This document shows, in pieces, positions 46,479 through 54,091 of a stretch of DNA of 64,000 bases. A program made the translations under genes and the position numbers. Below the pieces are notes generated by a model. That model was not told the DNA's origin, searched no databases, and was given only the letters and a program-made list of their open reading frames with translations. The stretch is from Serinicoccus profundi (GTDB lineage Bacteria > Actinomycetota > Actinomycetes > Actinomycetales > Dermatophilaceae). Numbering within the stretch: the stretch's first letter is position 1; each line of letters opens with the position of its first letter. The stretch lies in the NCBI RefSeq assembly GCF_008001015.1, contig NZ_CP042862.1, positions 2,666,001 through 2,730,000 of the forward strand, in the 5' to 3' direction.

Positions 46479-46915
46479 GGGGTCACTCCTACGTTGGGGA
46501 CGAGTGGCTGGAGCCGCGTGGCTCAGCCGTCAGGTGAGTTCGACGTCATAGGCGTACACATCGCCGACGAAGGAGGAGACGAGCCGCCTCTGCGACCCCA
46601 GCGGGCTCCACGAGTCGACCCTGAGGGGTGAGTCCGTGGATGTGGGCCCGCCCCTCTCCGCGAGCCCTTCCCGCCGATGCGTACGACGTCCGGGGCAAGG
46701 GTCTACTCCTTCGTGGAGACATCTAGGTGTCTATCCCTATCTGCTGTCGGCGTCTGTGATCAAGCACTTCCACCGATCTCGGTCACCGGGGGGGCGGGCA
46801 CAGGCAGGACACGTGCTCCCGCTTCGCCAAGCAATCTTGCACGCCGAGCAGCCCGACCCCCGGGCGGGCGCCACGCCGCACTCCCTCCCCCACCCGGCTC
46901 GTCTACGCTCGGTGG
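46479..46915. other. Gene-free gap of 437 bases with a possible coding relic
   Basis: No convincing gene. On the minus strand, 46530-46664 is open and protein-like (LRVDSWSPLGSQRRLVSSFV, then VYAYDVELT and a stop) but has no start; it may be the tail of a deleted gene. An imperfect 16-bp palindrome lies at 46717-46732 (AGACATCTAGGTGTCT). The last 60 bases probably hold the selO promoter. Confidence 0.4.
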
Positions 46916-48379
46916 GTGAGTGTCGCGCCCCGGCAGACTGTGTCCCTCGACAACCAGTTCGCCCGAGAGCTGGAGGAGCTCGCCGTCCCGTGGCAGGCCG
47001 AGGAGGCACCCGACCCCCGGCTGCTGCTGCTCAACGAGTCCCTGGCTGCCGAGCTGGACCTCGAGCGGTCCTGGCTCCGCGGTCCCGAGGGCGTGCGCAT
47101 GTTGGTCGGGCGCAACGTCCCGGAGGGCGCCACCCCGGTGGCGCAGGCCTACGCGGGGCACCAGTTCGGCGGGTACTCCCCTCGTCTGGGCGACGGGCGC
47201 GCGCTGCTGCTGGGCGAGATCACCGACACGTCAGGCAACCGGCTGGACCTCCACCTCAAGGGCTCCGGTCGCACACCCTTCGCCCGCGGTGGTGACGGCC
47301 TGGCCGCGGTCGGTCCGATGCTGCGGGAATACCTCATCAGCGAGGCGATGCACGCCCTCGGCATACCGACCACCCGTTCGCTGGCGGTGGTGGACACCGG
47401 ACGGTCGGTGCAGCGCGAGACGCCGCTGCCCGGAGCCGTCCTCACGCGGGTCGCCTCCAGCCACCTGCGCGTCGGCAGCTTCCAGTACGCCCGCGCCACG
47501 GGCGACATCGACCTCCTGCGCCGCCTCGCCGACCACGCGATCAGCCGCCACCACCCCGAGGTGGCCGAGGCCGACAACCGCTACCTCGCGCTGTTCGAGG
47601 CGGTGATCTCCGGCCAGGCCGAGCTCGTCGCCCGGTGGATGCTGGTCGGCTTCGTCCACGGCGTGATGAACACGGACAACATGACGATCTCCGGCGAGAC
47701 CATCGACTACGGCCCGTGCGCCTTCATGGAGGCCTTCGACCCGGCGACGGTCTACAGCTCGATCGACACCGGCGGACGGTATGCCTACGGCAACCAGCCG
47801 GGCGTCGCCCAGTGGAACCTCGCTCGCCTCGCCGAGGCACTCCTTCCCCTGCTGCACACCGAGGAGGAGCAGGCCGTCGCGCTGGCGGTGGACTCCCTCG
47901 GCACCTTCTCCGCACAGTTCGCGTCGGCCTGGACCGTCGGCATGAGGGCCAAGCTCGGGCTGGCGGACACGGTGAGCACGGATCTCGTCGACCCCCTGGT
48001 CGGCGAGCTGTCCACCCTCCTGCAGGACAACCGCGTCGACCACACCTCCTTCTACCGCCGCCTCAGCGACGCGGCCCGCGGCGACGCCGAGCCGACCCGG
48101 GGTCTCTTCATGGACCTGGCAGGTTTCGACGCCTGGGTCCGACGGTGGCTCGCCCTGGGCCCGCAGCCCGAGCTGATGGACCGGGTCAACCCCGTCTACA
48201 TCCCTCGCAACCACCTGGTCGAGGAGGCCCTGGCAGCCGGCAGCGACGGCGACCTGGATCCTGTGGCTCGGCTCCTGGACGCCGTCACCGACCCCTACCG
48301 TGAGCGCCCCGGCCTCGAGCGGTATGCCGAGCCCGCGCCGACGGACTTCGGGCGCTACCAGACCTACTGCGGCACCTGA
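46916..48379 (+). CDS. selO: Protein adenylyltransferase SelO (YdiU/UPF0061)
   Basis: A 487-residue pseudokinase that transfers AMP to protein Ser, Thr or Tyr and is linked to redox stress. Family blocks: [20 protein letters not shown] near 80-100, [20 protein letters not shown] near 117, [20 protein letters not shown], and [20 protein letters not shown] holding the catalytic Asn/Asp and Asp. The tail RYQTYCGT has Cys where some eukaryotic SelO carry selenocysteine near the end. GTG start at 46916. Confidence 0.93.
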   Translation: MSVAPRQTVSLDNQFARELEELAVPWQAEEAPDPRLLLLNESLAAELDLERSWLRGPEGVRMLVGRNVPEGATPVAQAYAGHQFGGYSPRLGDGRALLLGEITDTSGNRLDLHLKGSGRTPFARGGDGLAAVGPMLREYLISEAMHALGIPTTRSLAVVDTGRSVQRETPLPGAVLTRVASSHLRVGSFQYARATGDIDLLRRLADHAISRHHPEVAEADNRYLALFEAVISGQAELVARWMLVGFVHGVMNTDNMTISGETIDYGPCAFMEAFDPATVYSSIDTGGRYAYGNQPGVAQWNLARLAEALLPLLHTEEEQAVALAVDSLGTFSAQFASAWTVGMRAKLGLADTVSTDLVDPLVGELSTLLQDNRVDHTSFYRRLSDAARGDAEPTRGLFMDLAGFDAWVRRWLALGPQPELMDRVNPVYIPRNHLVEEALAAGSDGDLDPVARLLDAVTDPYRERPGLERYAEPAPTDFGRYQTYCGT

Positions 48380-48412
48380 GGGTGGTGCACCGTGATTCCG
48401 GACACGCCCACA

Positions 48413-48853
48413 ATGAAGATCGGTGACCTCGCGTCCCGGTCGGGCGTGAGCGTGCGCTCGCTGCGCTACTACGAGACCCAGGGCCTGCTCCACCCCTGCC
48501 GTGACGCCTCCGGTCATCGGCGGTTCGACGCGGTGGACGTCGAGAGGGTGCTGGCCATCCAGGAGCTCTACTCGGCGGGGTTCTGCAGCACGGTCATCCG
48601 GGAGATCCTCCCCGGGGTCCTGGACCCGCGGGAGCGTGATCAGGTGAGACTGGGCGCACACCTCGGTGAGGCGCAGGCCCGACTGCGCCGTGAGCTTCGT
48701 CTCATCGAGCGGGAGCTCGAGCAGCTCGAGCGGGTGGGCACCCGGCTCGGGGTTGCACCTCACGTGCATGTCAGGGCACATGATGCCTCCCATGACGATG
48801 ACGAACCCGCCCCGCCAGCTCCGACTGATCATCGAGACCGACGCCTTCGATGA
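48413..48853 (+). CDS. MerR-family transcriptional regulator
   Basis: A regulator of about 146 residues. The HTH MKIGDLASRSGVSVRSLRYY is followed by ETQGLLHP, GHRRFDAVDVERVLAIQELY, and a coiled dimerisation helix (LGEAQARLRRELRLIERELE). The C-terminal tail is His/Asp-rich. The ATG at 48413 gives the standard MerR start, with GTG 48392 as alternative. It overlaps the VOC gene, which it may control. Confidence 0.88.
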   Translation: MKIGDLASRSGVSVRSLRYYETQGLLHPCRDASGHRRFDAVDVERVLAIQELYSAGFCSTVIREILPGVLDPRERDQVRLGAHLGEAQARLRRELRLIERELEQLERVGTRLGVAPHVHVRAHDASHDDDEPAPPAPTDHRDRRLR

Positions 48854-49256
48854 GGCCTTGACCTTCTATCGGGACGCACTCGGTATGCCCGAGCAGCCCG
48901 CCTTCGCCACCGAAGGGGACGACCGGGTCGCGATCCTGCACGCGGGCCTGGCCACGATCGAGCTGACCACCCCTGAGCACGCCCGCGCCATCGACCAGGT
49001 GGAGGCAGCGCCACCCTCCGACGGCCCCGTCCTCCGTCTGGCCCTCGAGGTCGACAGCACGCAGGAGGCCGTGGAGGAGGCCGCAGCCACTGGCGCCGCG
49101 TCGATCGCGCCGGCCACCGAAACACCCTTCCGGACGATCAACGCGCGCGTGCAGGGCCCCGCCGGGTGGCAGGTGACCTTCTTCCAGGAGCTGGAGAGTC
49201 TTCAGGAGAGGTCGCAACGCGAGGGGTTCACCACCGACGAGCAGCGGCGCCGGTGA
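48792..49256 (+). CDS. VOC-family protein
   Basis: A 154-residue VOC (glyoxalase-fold) protein: RLIIETDAFDEALTFYRDAL, GMPEQPAFATEGDDRVAILH, GLATIELTTPEHARAI and VQGPAGWQVTFFQEL. It overlaps the MerR gene by 62 bases in another frame, a long overlap for two real genes, so the start may be a little later. Ligand unknown. Confidence 0.8.
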   Translation: MTMTNPPRQLRLIIETDAFDEALTFYRDALGMPEQPAFATEGDDRVAILHAGLATIELTTPEHARAIDQVEAAPPSDGPVLRLALEVDSTQEAVEEAAATGAASIAPATETPFRTINARVQGPAGWQVTFFQELESLQERSQREGFTTDEQRRR

Positions 49257-49259
49257 CTC

Positions 49260-50180
49260 ATGATCGGCCTGATCAGCGCTCCGACCAATCTGGGTCTGCG
49301 ACCCCCGGTCCCGGGCGGCACACCCGGGACCTCCAAGGCTCCCAAGGCGCTGCGTGAAGCCGGGCTGAACCGCCGACTGGTGGACGCAGGGGGCGTCGAG
49401 CTGGGCACGGTCCTGGCAGGGCGCTACGTCGCCGACCCGGACCTGCCCGCCGGCAGGTTGAGAAACCAGGAGGCCATCCTGGACCACAGCCAGCGCCTCG
49501 CCGTCAGGATCGAGCAGGCCTTGGCAGCAGGCCACTCCCCACTGGTCATCGGCGGCGACTGCAGCCTGCTGACCGGGACCGGGCTCGCTCTCTCCCTTCG
49601 GGGCCGGCACGGTCTGGTCCACATCGACGGTCACACCGACTTCCGGCACCCCGGCAACAGCACGTCCTGCGCAAGCCTGGCCGGTGAGGACCTGGCCGCC
49701 GCCGTCGGGATGCACTGGCCGTCGATCGCCGACGTCGACGGCATGGGGCCCTACATCGCCCCTCAGGACGTGGTCCACATCGGATGTCGGGACGACGACG
49801 AGCAGCTGGACGAGGTGCGCGACGTGGTCGCGTCCGTCATCACCGCCGCAGAACTGCACGCCCTCGGACCGTGCGCCGCGGCCCAGCGTGCACTCGACGT
49901 CGTCTCACGCCCCGGCGTGGCCGGCTACTGGCTGCACATCGACGTCGACGTCCTCGACCCCACCTTCATGCCAGCCGTCGACAGCCCCAGTCCAGGAGGC
50001 CTGAGCCCCGACGAATTCACCACCCTCCTCGCCACCGTGGCCCCCGGAGCGCTCGGCGCGGAGGTCGCCTGCTTCGACCCCGACCTGGATCCAGACGAGG
50101 ACTATGCGCGGCTCCTGTCCGACATCCTCGTCACGGGACTGGGTGACCTTGGCTCGGGGGCGACTGCGCTACCCGCGTAG
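49260..50180 (+). CDS. Arginase/agmatinase-family ureohydrolase
   Basis: A 306-residue binuclear manganese hydrolase. Metal ligands lie in GGDCSLLTGT (near 100), HIDGHTDFRHP (near 122) and HIDVDVLDPTFMPAVDSP (near 226). The set matches arginase, agmatinase and formiminoglutamase. The substrate is not told by sequence alone; the arginase-like DSPSPGGLSPDEF loop is present. The ATG follows the VOC stop by three bases, so MerR-VOC-arginase is one operon. Confidence 0.85.
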   Translation: MIGLISAPTNLGLRPPVPGGTPGTSKAPKALREAGLNRRLVDAGGVELGTVLAGRYVADPDLPAGRLRNQEAILDHSQRLAVRIEQALAAGHSPLVIGGDCSLLTGTGLALSLRGRHGLVHIDGHTDFRHPGNSTSCASLAGEDLAAAVGMHWPSIADVDGMGPYIAPQDVVHIGCRDDDEQLDEVRDVVASVITAAELHALGPCAAAQRALDVVSRPGVAGYWLHIDVDVLDPTFMPAVDSPSPGGLSPDEFTTLLATVAPGALGAEVACFDPDLDPDEDYARLLSDILVTGLGDLGSGATALPA

Positions 50181-50404
50181 CTTGCCGCGCTCGGAGGGCT
50201 CCGATGATCCCCGCGACAGAGGCCCCACCCTCGACGACCTGTTTACAAGACACCCGGGTGGAACGCGCTGACCTGCGGATATCGCACGTAACAGAGTCGT
50301 CTGGGCCGTTCCGTGCAACATACGTGCATCAGGCCTGCCCCTTCGTGACCCGTTCTGCCCCCTCGTGCCATGAGCGCACAAGTGGCGCCGTGACGCCAGC
50401 GGGT

Positions 50405-51895
50405 TCAGTGAGGGTCCTGGCCGAGCTGCTCTTCGAGGGCGGTGGCCACCACCTCGAACTCGGCGAGGGCCGCGGCAAGATCCTCCACGATCTCGCGCGC
50501 GAGGACGTCAGGGGACGGCAGGTTGTCCAGGTCCTCGAGCGATTCGTCGCACAGCCAGGTGATGTCGAGATTGGCCTTGTCGCGGGCGACGAGTTCGTCG
50601 TAGGTGAAGGATCTCCACCGCTCGCCCCCCTCCCGTGCGTCACGGTTCCCTGCCTTAAAGGCGGTGACGAAGTCGTCGAGGTCTGAGCGTCGCAGCGGAT
50701 TCTGCTTGAGGGTGAAGTGCTTGTTCGTCCGAAGGTCGTAGACCCAGAGGCGCTCGGTCCAGGGCTGGCCTGGGCGGGCGACCTTCTTGTCGAAGAAGAG
50801 CACGTTGGCCTTGACGCCCGGCGCATAGAAGATGCCTGTAGGAAGGCGCAGCATGGTGTGCAGTTCGAAGTCGGTCAGGAGCTTGTGGCGGATCGTCTCG
50901 CCGGCGCCTCCCTCAAAGAGGACGTTGTCAGGCAGGATCACCGCAGCTCGACCGTTGGTGTCCAGGATCGTCATGATGTGCTGCACGAAGTTGAGTTGCT
51001 TGTTGCTCGTCGTCGCCACGAAGTCCTGGCGCTCAATCTCCCTGTCCTCGCGCACCTCGCGGCCGTCGGCACCGACCATCGTCAGGGATGACTTCTTGCC
51101 GAAGGGTGGGTTGGACAGGACGACTGACCACCGTCCACCTGGGTCGGCGATCAGGGAGTCACGAACCTCGATCAGTGAGTCACCGTCGGCGGTCCCCATG
51201 CCGTGGAGCAGAAGGTTCATCGCGGCCAGGCGGGCGGTGCCGTCCACGAGCTCGTAACCGCGGACGAGGTCGTTCTGCAGCTTGGCGCGCTGGGTCGGGG
51301 TCATCGACTCCGAGCCTTGCTCGGCGTGCTCGTGGGCAACTAGGAGGAAACCACCTGTGCCGCACGCTGGGTCGACGACGGTGTCCTCGACTGTGGGCCG
51401 GATGACGTCGACGATCGCCTGGATCAAGGCACGGGGCGTGAAGTACTGGCCGGCGCCGGATCCCTTGTCGGAGGCGCCGCGGCTGAGCAACTCTTCGTAG
51501 GCGTCACCCTTGATGTCGGTGCCCGTGCTGCTCCAGTGCTCTTTGTCGATCAGGTCGACGACCAGACGCTTGAGCTTGGCCGGGTCCTGGATGCGGTTCT
51601 GCGCCTTGCGGAAGATGGTGCCGATGACGCCTGGCTGTCGAGCCAAGCCGACGAGGATCTTGGTGTACTCGATCTCGAGCTGGGTGCCCTGAGCGTCTAG
51701 CAGCCGCTGCCACGAGTACTCCTCGGGCACGATCTGCTGGGGCTTCAGCGGCCTGGTCGCCCGTTCGTGCGCCATCTTGAGGAAGAGGAGGTAGGTCAGC
51801 TGCTCTGTGTACTCCAGGACACCCACGCCGTCGTCCCGGAGGACGTCGCAGTAGGACCAGAGCTTGTCGACCAGACGTCGGGAGTCAGTCGTCAT
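50405..51895 (-). CDS. hsdM: Type I restriction-modification DNA methyltransferase subunit
   Basis: A 496-residue N6-adenine methyltransferase. An N-terminal HsdM helical domain (RRLVDKLWSYCDVLRDDGVG) is followed by the SAM motif DPACGTGGFLLVAHE near 172 and the catalytic NPPFGKKS near 262. It methylates adenine in the sequence chosen by HsdS. The ATG at 51895 has the site GAGGGG; an ATG at 51922 overlaps the upstream stop as TGATG and could also be used. Last gene of the operon. Confidence 0.93.
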   Translation of the reverse strand: MTTDSRRLVDKLWSYCDVLRDDGVGVLEYTEQLTYLLFLKMAHERATRPLKPQQIVPEEYSWQRLLDAQGTQLEIEYTKILVGLARQPGVIGTIFRKAQNRIQDPAKLKRLVVDLIDKEHWSSTGTDIKGDAYEELLSRGASDKGSGAGQYFTPRALIQAIVDVIRPTVEDTVVDPACGTGGFLLVAHEHAEQGSESMTPTQRAKLQNDLVRGYELVDGTARLAAMNLLLHGMGTADGDSLIEVRDSLIADPGGRWSVVLSNPPFGKKSSLTMVGADGREVREDREIERQDFVATTSNKQLNFVQHIMTILDTNGRAAVILPDNVLFEGGAGETIRHKLLTDFELHTMLRLPTGIFYAPGVKANVLFFDKKVARPGQPWTERLWVYDLRTNKHFTLKQNPLRRSDLDDFVTAFKAGNRDAREGGERWRSFTYDELVARDKANLDITWLCDESLEDLDNLPSPDVLAREIVEDLAAALAEFEVVATALEEQLGQDPH

Positions 51896-51921
51896 ACCGC
51901 CCCTCACAGGCACTGTCCCCA

Positions 51922-52854
51922 TCAGCTCACCTCGTAGGAGCGTTCGATCAGCGGCAGAGCCCTCTGTACATCAGCCCGGGACCGCACCCGAAGTTCCAAG
52001 TCGCCGGTGCCAAAGTGTCCGATCGTGCGAACGTCTCGACTGAACCCCTCCTCCAACGTCACTGTCTCCGGGTTCACCTTGAGGTAGACGAGCAGGTTCT
52101 TCGTCTGTGGGTGCACCTCCACGCACGCGAAGTTCTTGAGCCTGCGGAAGGCAAAGTAGTTCTTTAGAGTCTTCTTGGTGACGTCATCTCCGAGCGCTTC
52201 ACAGAAGGCCTCCAACTCGCTGTAGAGATCACTCAGCTCAGGGGAGGCCTGCTCCAGGTACTCACTCACCGTCTTCGATGTTGCGCCACCTGCGCTCGTC
52301 CCGCTGGGACCTGGCGTCGTTGGGGCGTCATACGACGTGGAGGCCTCCACCCTGGTGCCGCTGACGAGTTCCAACGCGAGCAATACTCCGCCGAAGTCGC
52401 GGTACCTGACAAGCTCGATGCTGCGGTGCATCTGCTGGACGGCGTGCTCGTCGTAGCGGGTGAAGCCACTAGCGACGCAGATCAACCGCGGATTGCGCCA
52501 GTCGATCGAAGCGGCTGCTTCTTGACCCATCCGGTCTAGAACTAGCATCTTGAAGTCACCGCGATGATCCATCAGCCAATCAAGGTAGAAGAGCCCTTGG
52601 TTGATGACGTTCTCGTTTGTAGCGCGCTTGTACTCAAAGATGACTGGGCTGTAGTTCTCGTCGAGCCCTAATGAGTCCATCCGTCCGCCGTGCTTGGTGC
52701 CGGTCGAGTACTCCGACGCGAGCAGACGCACACCGAACAGAGTCTCCATGTTGTGTTCGATGACGTGCTGCAGGGATTTCTCCAGCGCGACGGACGCGCT
52801 GGGCAGCTCGGTCGCCAACCCCTCAACGATGCGGAACAACTTCAGGTCAGACAT
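51922..52854 (-). CDS. PD-(D/E)XK nuclease-like protein with DUF5655 domain
   Basis: A 310-residue protein inside the type I operon. Residues about 40-80 resemble a PD-(D/E)XK core: GGRMDSLGLDENYSPVIFEYK gives D, E and K at the usual spacing. Residues about 205-310 are a DUF5655 domain (AFCEALGDDVTKKTLKNYFA, then IGHFGTGDLELRVRS and SYEVS). It overlaps hsdS by eight bases and hsdM by one. It is not a standard Hsd subunit and may be an added nuclease or a regulator of restriction (inference). Confidence 0.78.
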   Translation of the reverse strand: MSDLKLFRIVEGLATELPSASVALEKSLQHVIEHNMETLFGVRLLASEYSTGTKHGGRMDSLGLDENYSPVIFEYKRATNENVINQGLFYLDWLMDHRGDFKMLVLDRMGQEAAASIDWRNPRLICVASGFTRYDEHAVQQMHRSIELVRYRDFGGVLLALELVSGTRVEASTSYDAPTTPGPSGTSAGGATSKTVSEYLEQASPELSDLYSELEAFCEALGDDVTKKTLKNYFAFRRLKNFACVEVHPQTKNLLVYLKVNPETVTLEEGFSRDVRTIGHFGTGDLELRVRSRADVQRALPLIERSYEVS

Positions 52855-54091
52855 GGGCCATTTCCTCGATCACATCTGCGTCCGTATGGCGACCGGTCAG
52901 CTTCCCCTGGAACGCTGCTTTCAGGACCGTCTTGCGCAAGGCAGTCAAGCGCGCGACGGCCCCGTCCGTCTCGAGAGCCAGCGCCCGCGCCGCCTTTAGT
53001 ACAGCTTCCACTTCACCCATAAGACGCAAACGAGTAGCTTCCTCGGGCACCGGCACCTCGATGTTCCGGATGAGCCCGAGGTTCAGATTCGGTTGCACGC
53101 CGCCGGCAGCAAGCCGTCGCATCGCTATGTAATTCGCCTCCAGAAGCATCCGCACCCACGAACGAAGCTCCGGATTACGCACCTGTACCGCTGCACACGC
53201 CTGGTTTGTCGTTGCAGCGAGGCCCAACTCTGCGACCGTGCCCCGCGTCTTGCCCTCGCCATACATCGCGACGAGTAAGGTTCCTGGGGGATACAGCTTG
53301 AGGCTCGTCTCGGTCAGCGCAGCGCTGGTCACGAACTGGCTGGCCTCTTGGACGAACCCGGAGGCCAGGTCACCACTGGTTATCCACGGAATCGTCCCGC
53401 CTTCGTAATAGCGCGCCTGCGCTCGCGATGGTGTCGTCCCAGTGCTAACCGCTGCGACGTCCCCGATCCTCCAGGTCTTGGACCCCTCACGCGCCTGGTC
53501 GACTAGCCGCCGCCTTGCGGAGGCCACCATCGAACGGGAACGCTGGCGTGACTGGGCTAGAGCGGCTTCGGCCCTGTTCAGATGGGAGAGGTGCTCTTGA
53601 ACGATCTCGACGATCTGCCGTTGCTCGGCCAAACCGGGGTACCAGATCCGTTGGGCGCGAACCTCGCGGTCCAAGACTGCTGGGTAACTCACGCCTTTCT
53701 GAAGTGGAAGGATCTGGTCCTCGAACTGCTTCGAGAGGGTAAAGTAATACAGAAAGCGCGGATGAATTTTCTGAGAGGGCCTCAGAACACAGTAGCCGGT
53801 GGAAGCGAACTCACCGTCGAGACCCCCGTGCACGAAAGCGATCTTGCGTAGGTACGGCCTGACTGTCGAGTACAGGGTGTCTTCGACTGCTATAACTTGA
53901 CGGCACCTGCTCGGGGCCGACTCAATACGGACCTCGGGAGCCTGGGTGAGGCATTCCGTTGGTCCGTCGAGCAGACCAATGTCGACATACTGGACAGTCT
54001 CTCTACCGGTGTTCGCCGGCTCGCACTTCAGCGGTTTAGTTGTGACGTCCCCGATGGAAGACGTCTCCCACTCAGGTGGTGCAACAGTCAC
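52847..54091 (-). CDS. hsdS: Type I restriction-modification specificity subunit
   Basis: A 414-residue HsdS with two target-recognition domains. TRD1 covers about 1-170 (YSTVRPYLRKIAF, LPLQKGVSYPAVL), TRD2 about 205-370 (RIGDVAAVSTGTTPSRAQAR, IPWITSGDLASGFV, LLVAMYGEGKTRGTVAELG). Conserved helices follow each (AEQRQIVEIVQEHLSHLNRA, LRKTVLKAAFQGKLTGR). Full length, so the system has a bipartite target. ATGA overlap with hsdR. Confidence 0.92.
   Translation of the reverse strand: MTVAPPEWETSSIGDVTTKPLKCEPANTGRETVQYVDIGLLDGPTECLTQAPEVRIESAPSRCRQVIAVEDTLYSTVRPYLRKIAFVHGGLDGEFASTGYCVLRPSQKIHPRFLYYFTLSKQFEDQILPLQKGVSYPAVLDREVRAQRIWYPGLAEQRQIVEIVQEHLSHLNRAEAALAQSRQRSRSMVASARRRLVDQAREGSKTWRIGDVAAVSTGTTPSRAQARYYEGGTIPWITSGDLASGFVQEASQFVTSAALTETSLKLYPPGTLLVAMYGEGKTRGTVAELGLAATTNQACAAVQVRNPELRSWVRMLLEANYIAMRRLAAGGVQPNLNLGLIRNIEVPVPEEATRLRLMGEVEAVLKAARALALETDGAVARLTALRKTVLKAAFQGKLTGRHTDADVIEEMAHV

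Noticed and set aside
50181-50404. A tRNA or attachment site beside the restriction island
   Set aside because: I looked for a cloverleaf and for direct repeats shared with the other end of the island and found none I could support.
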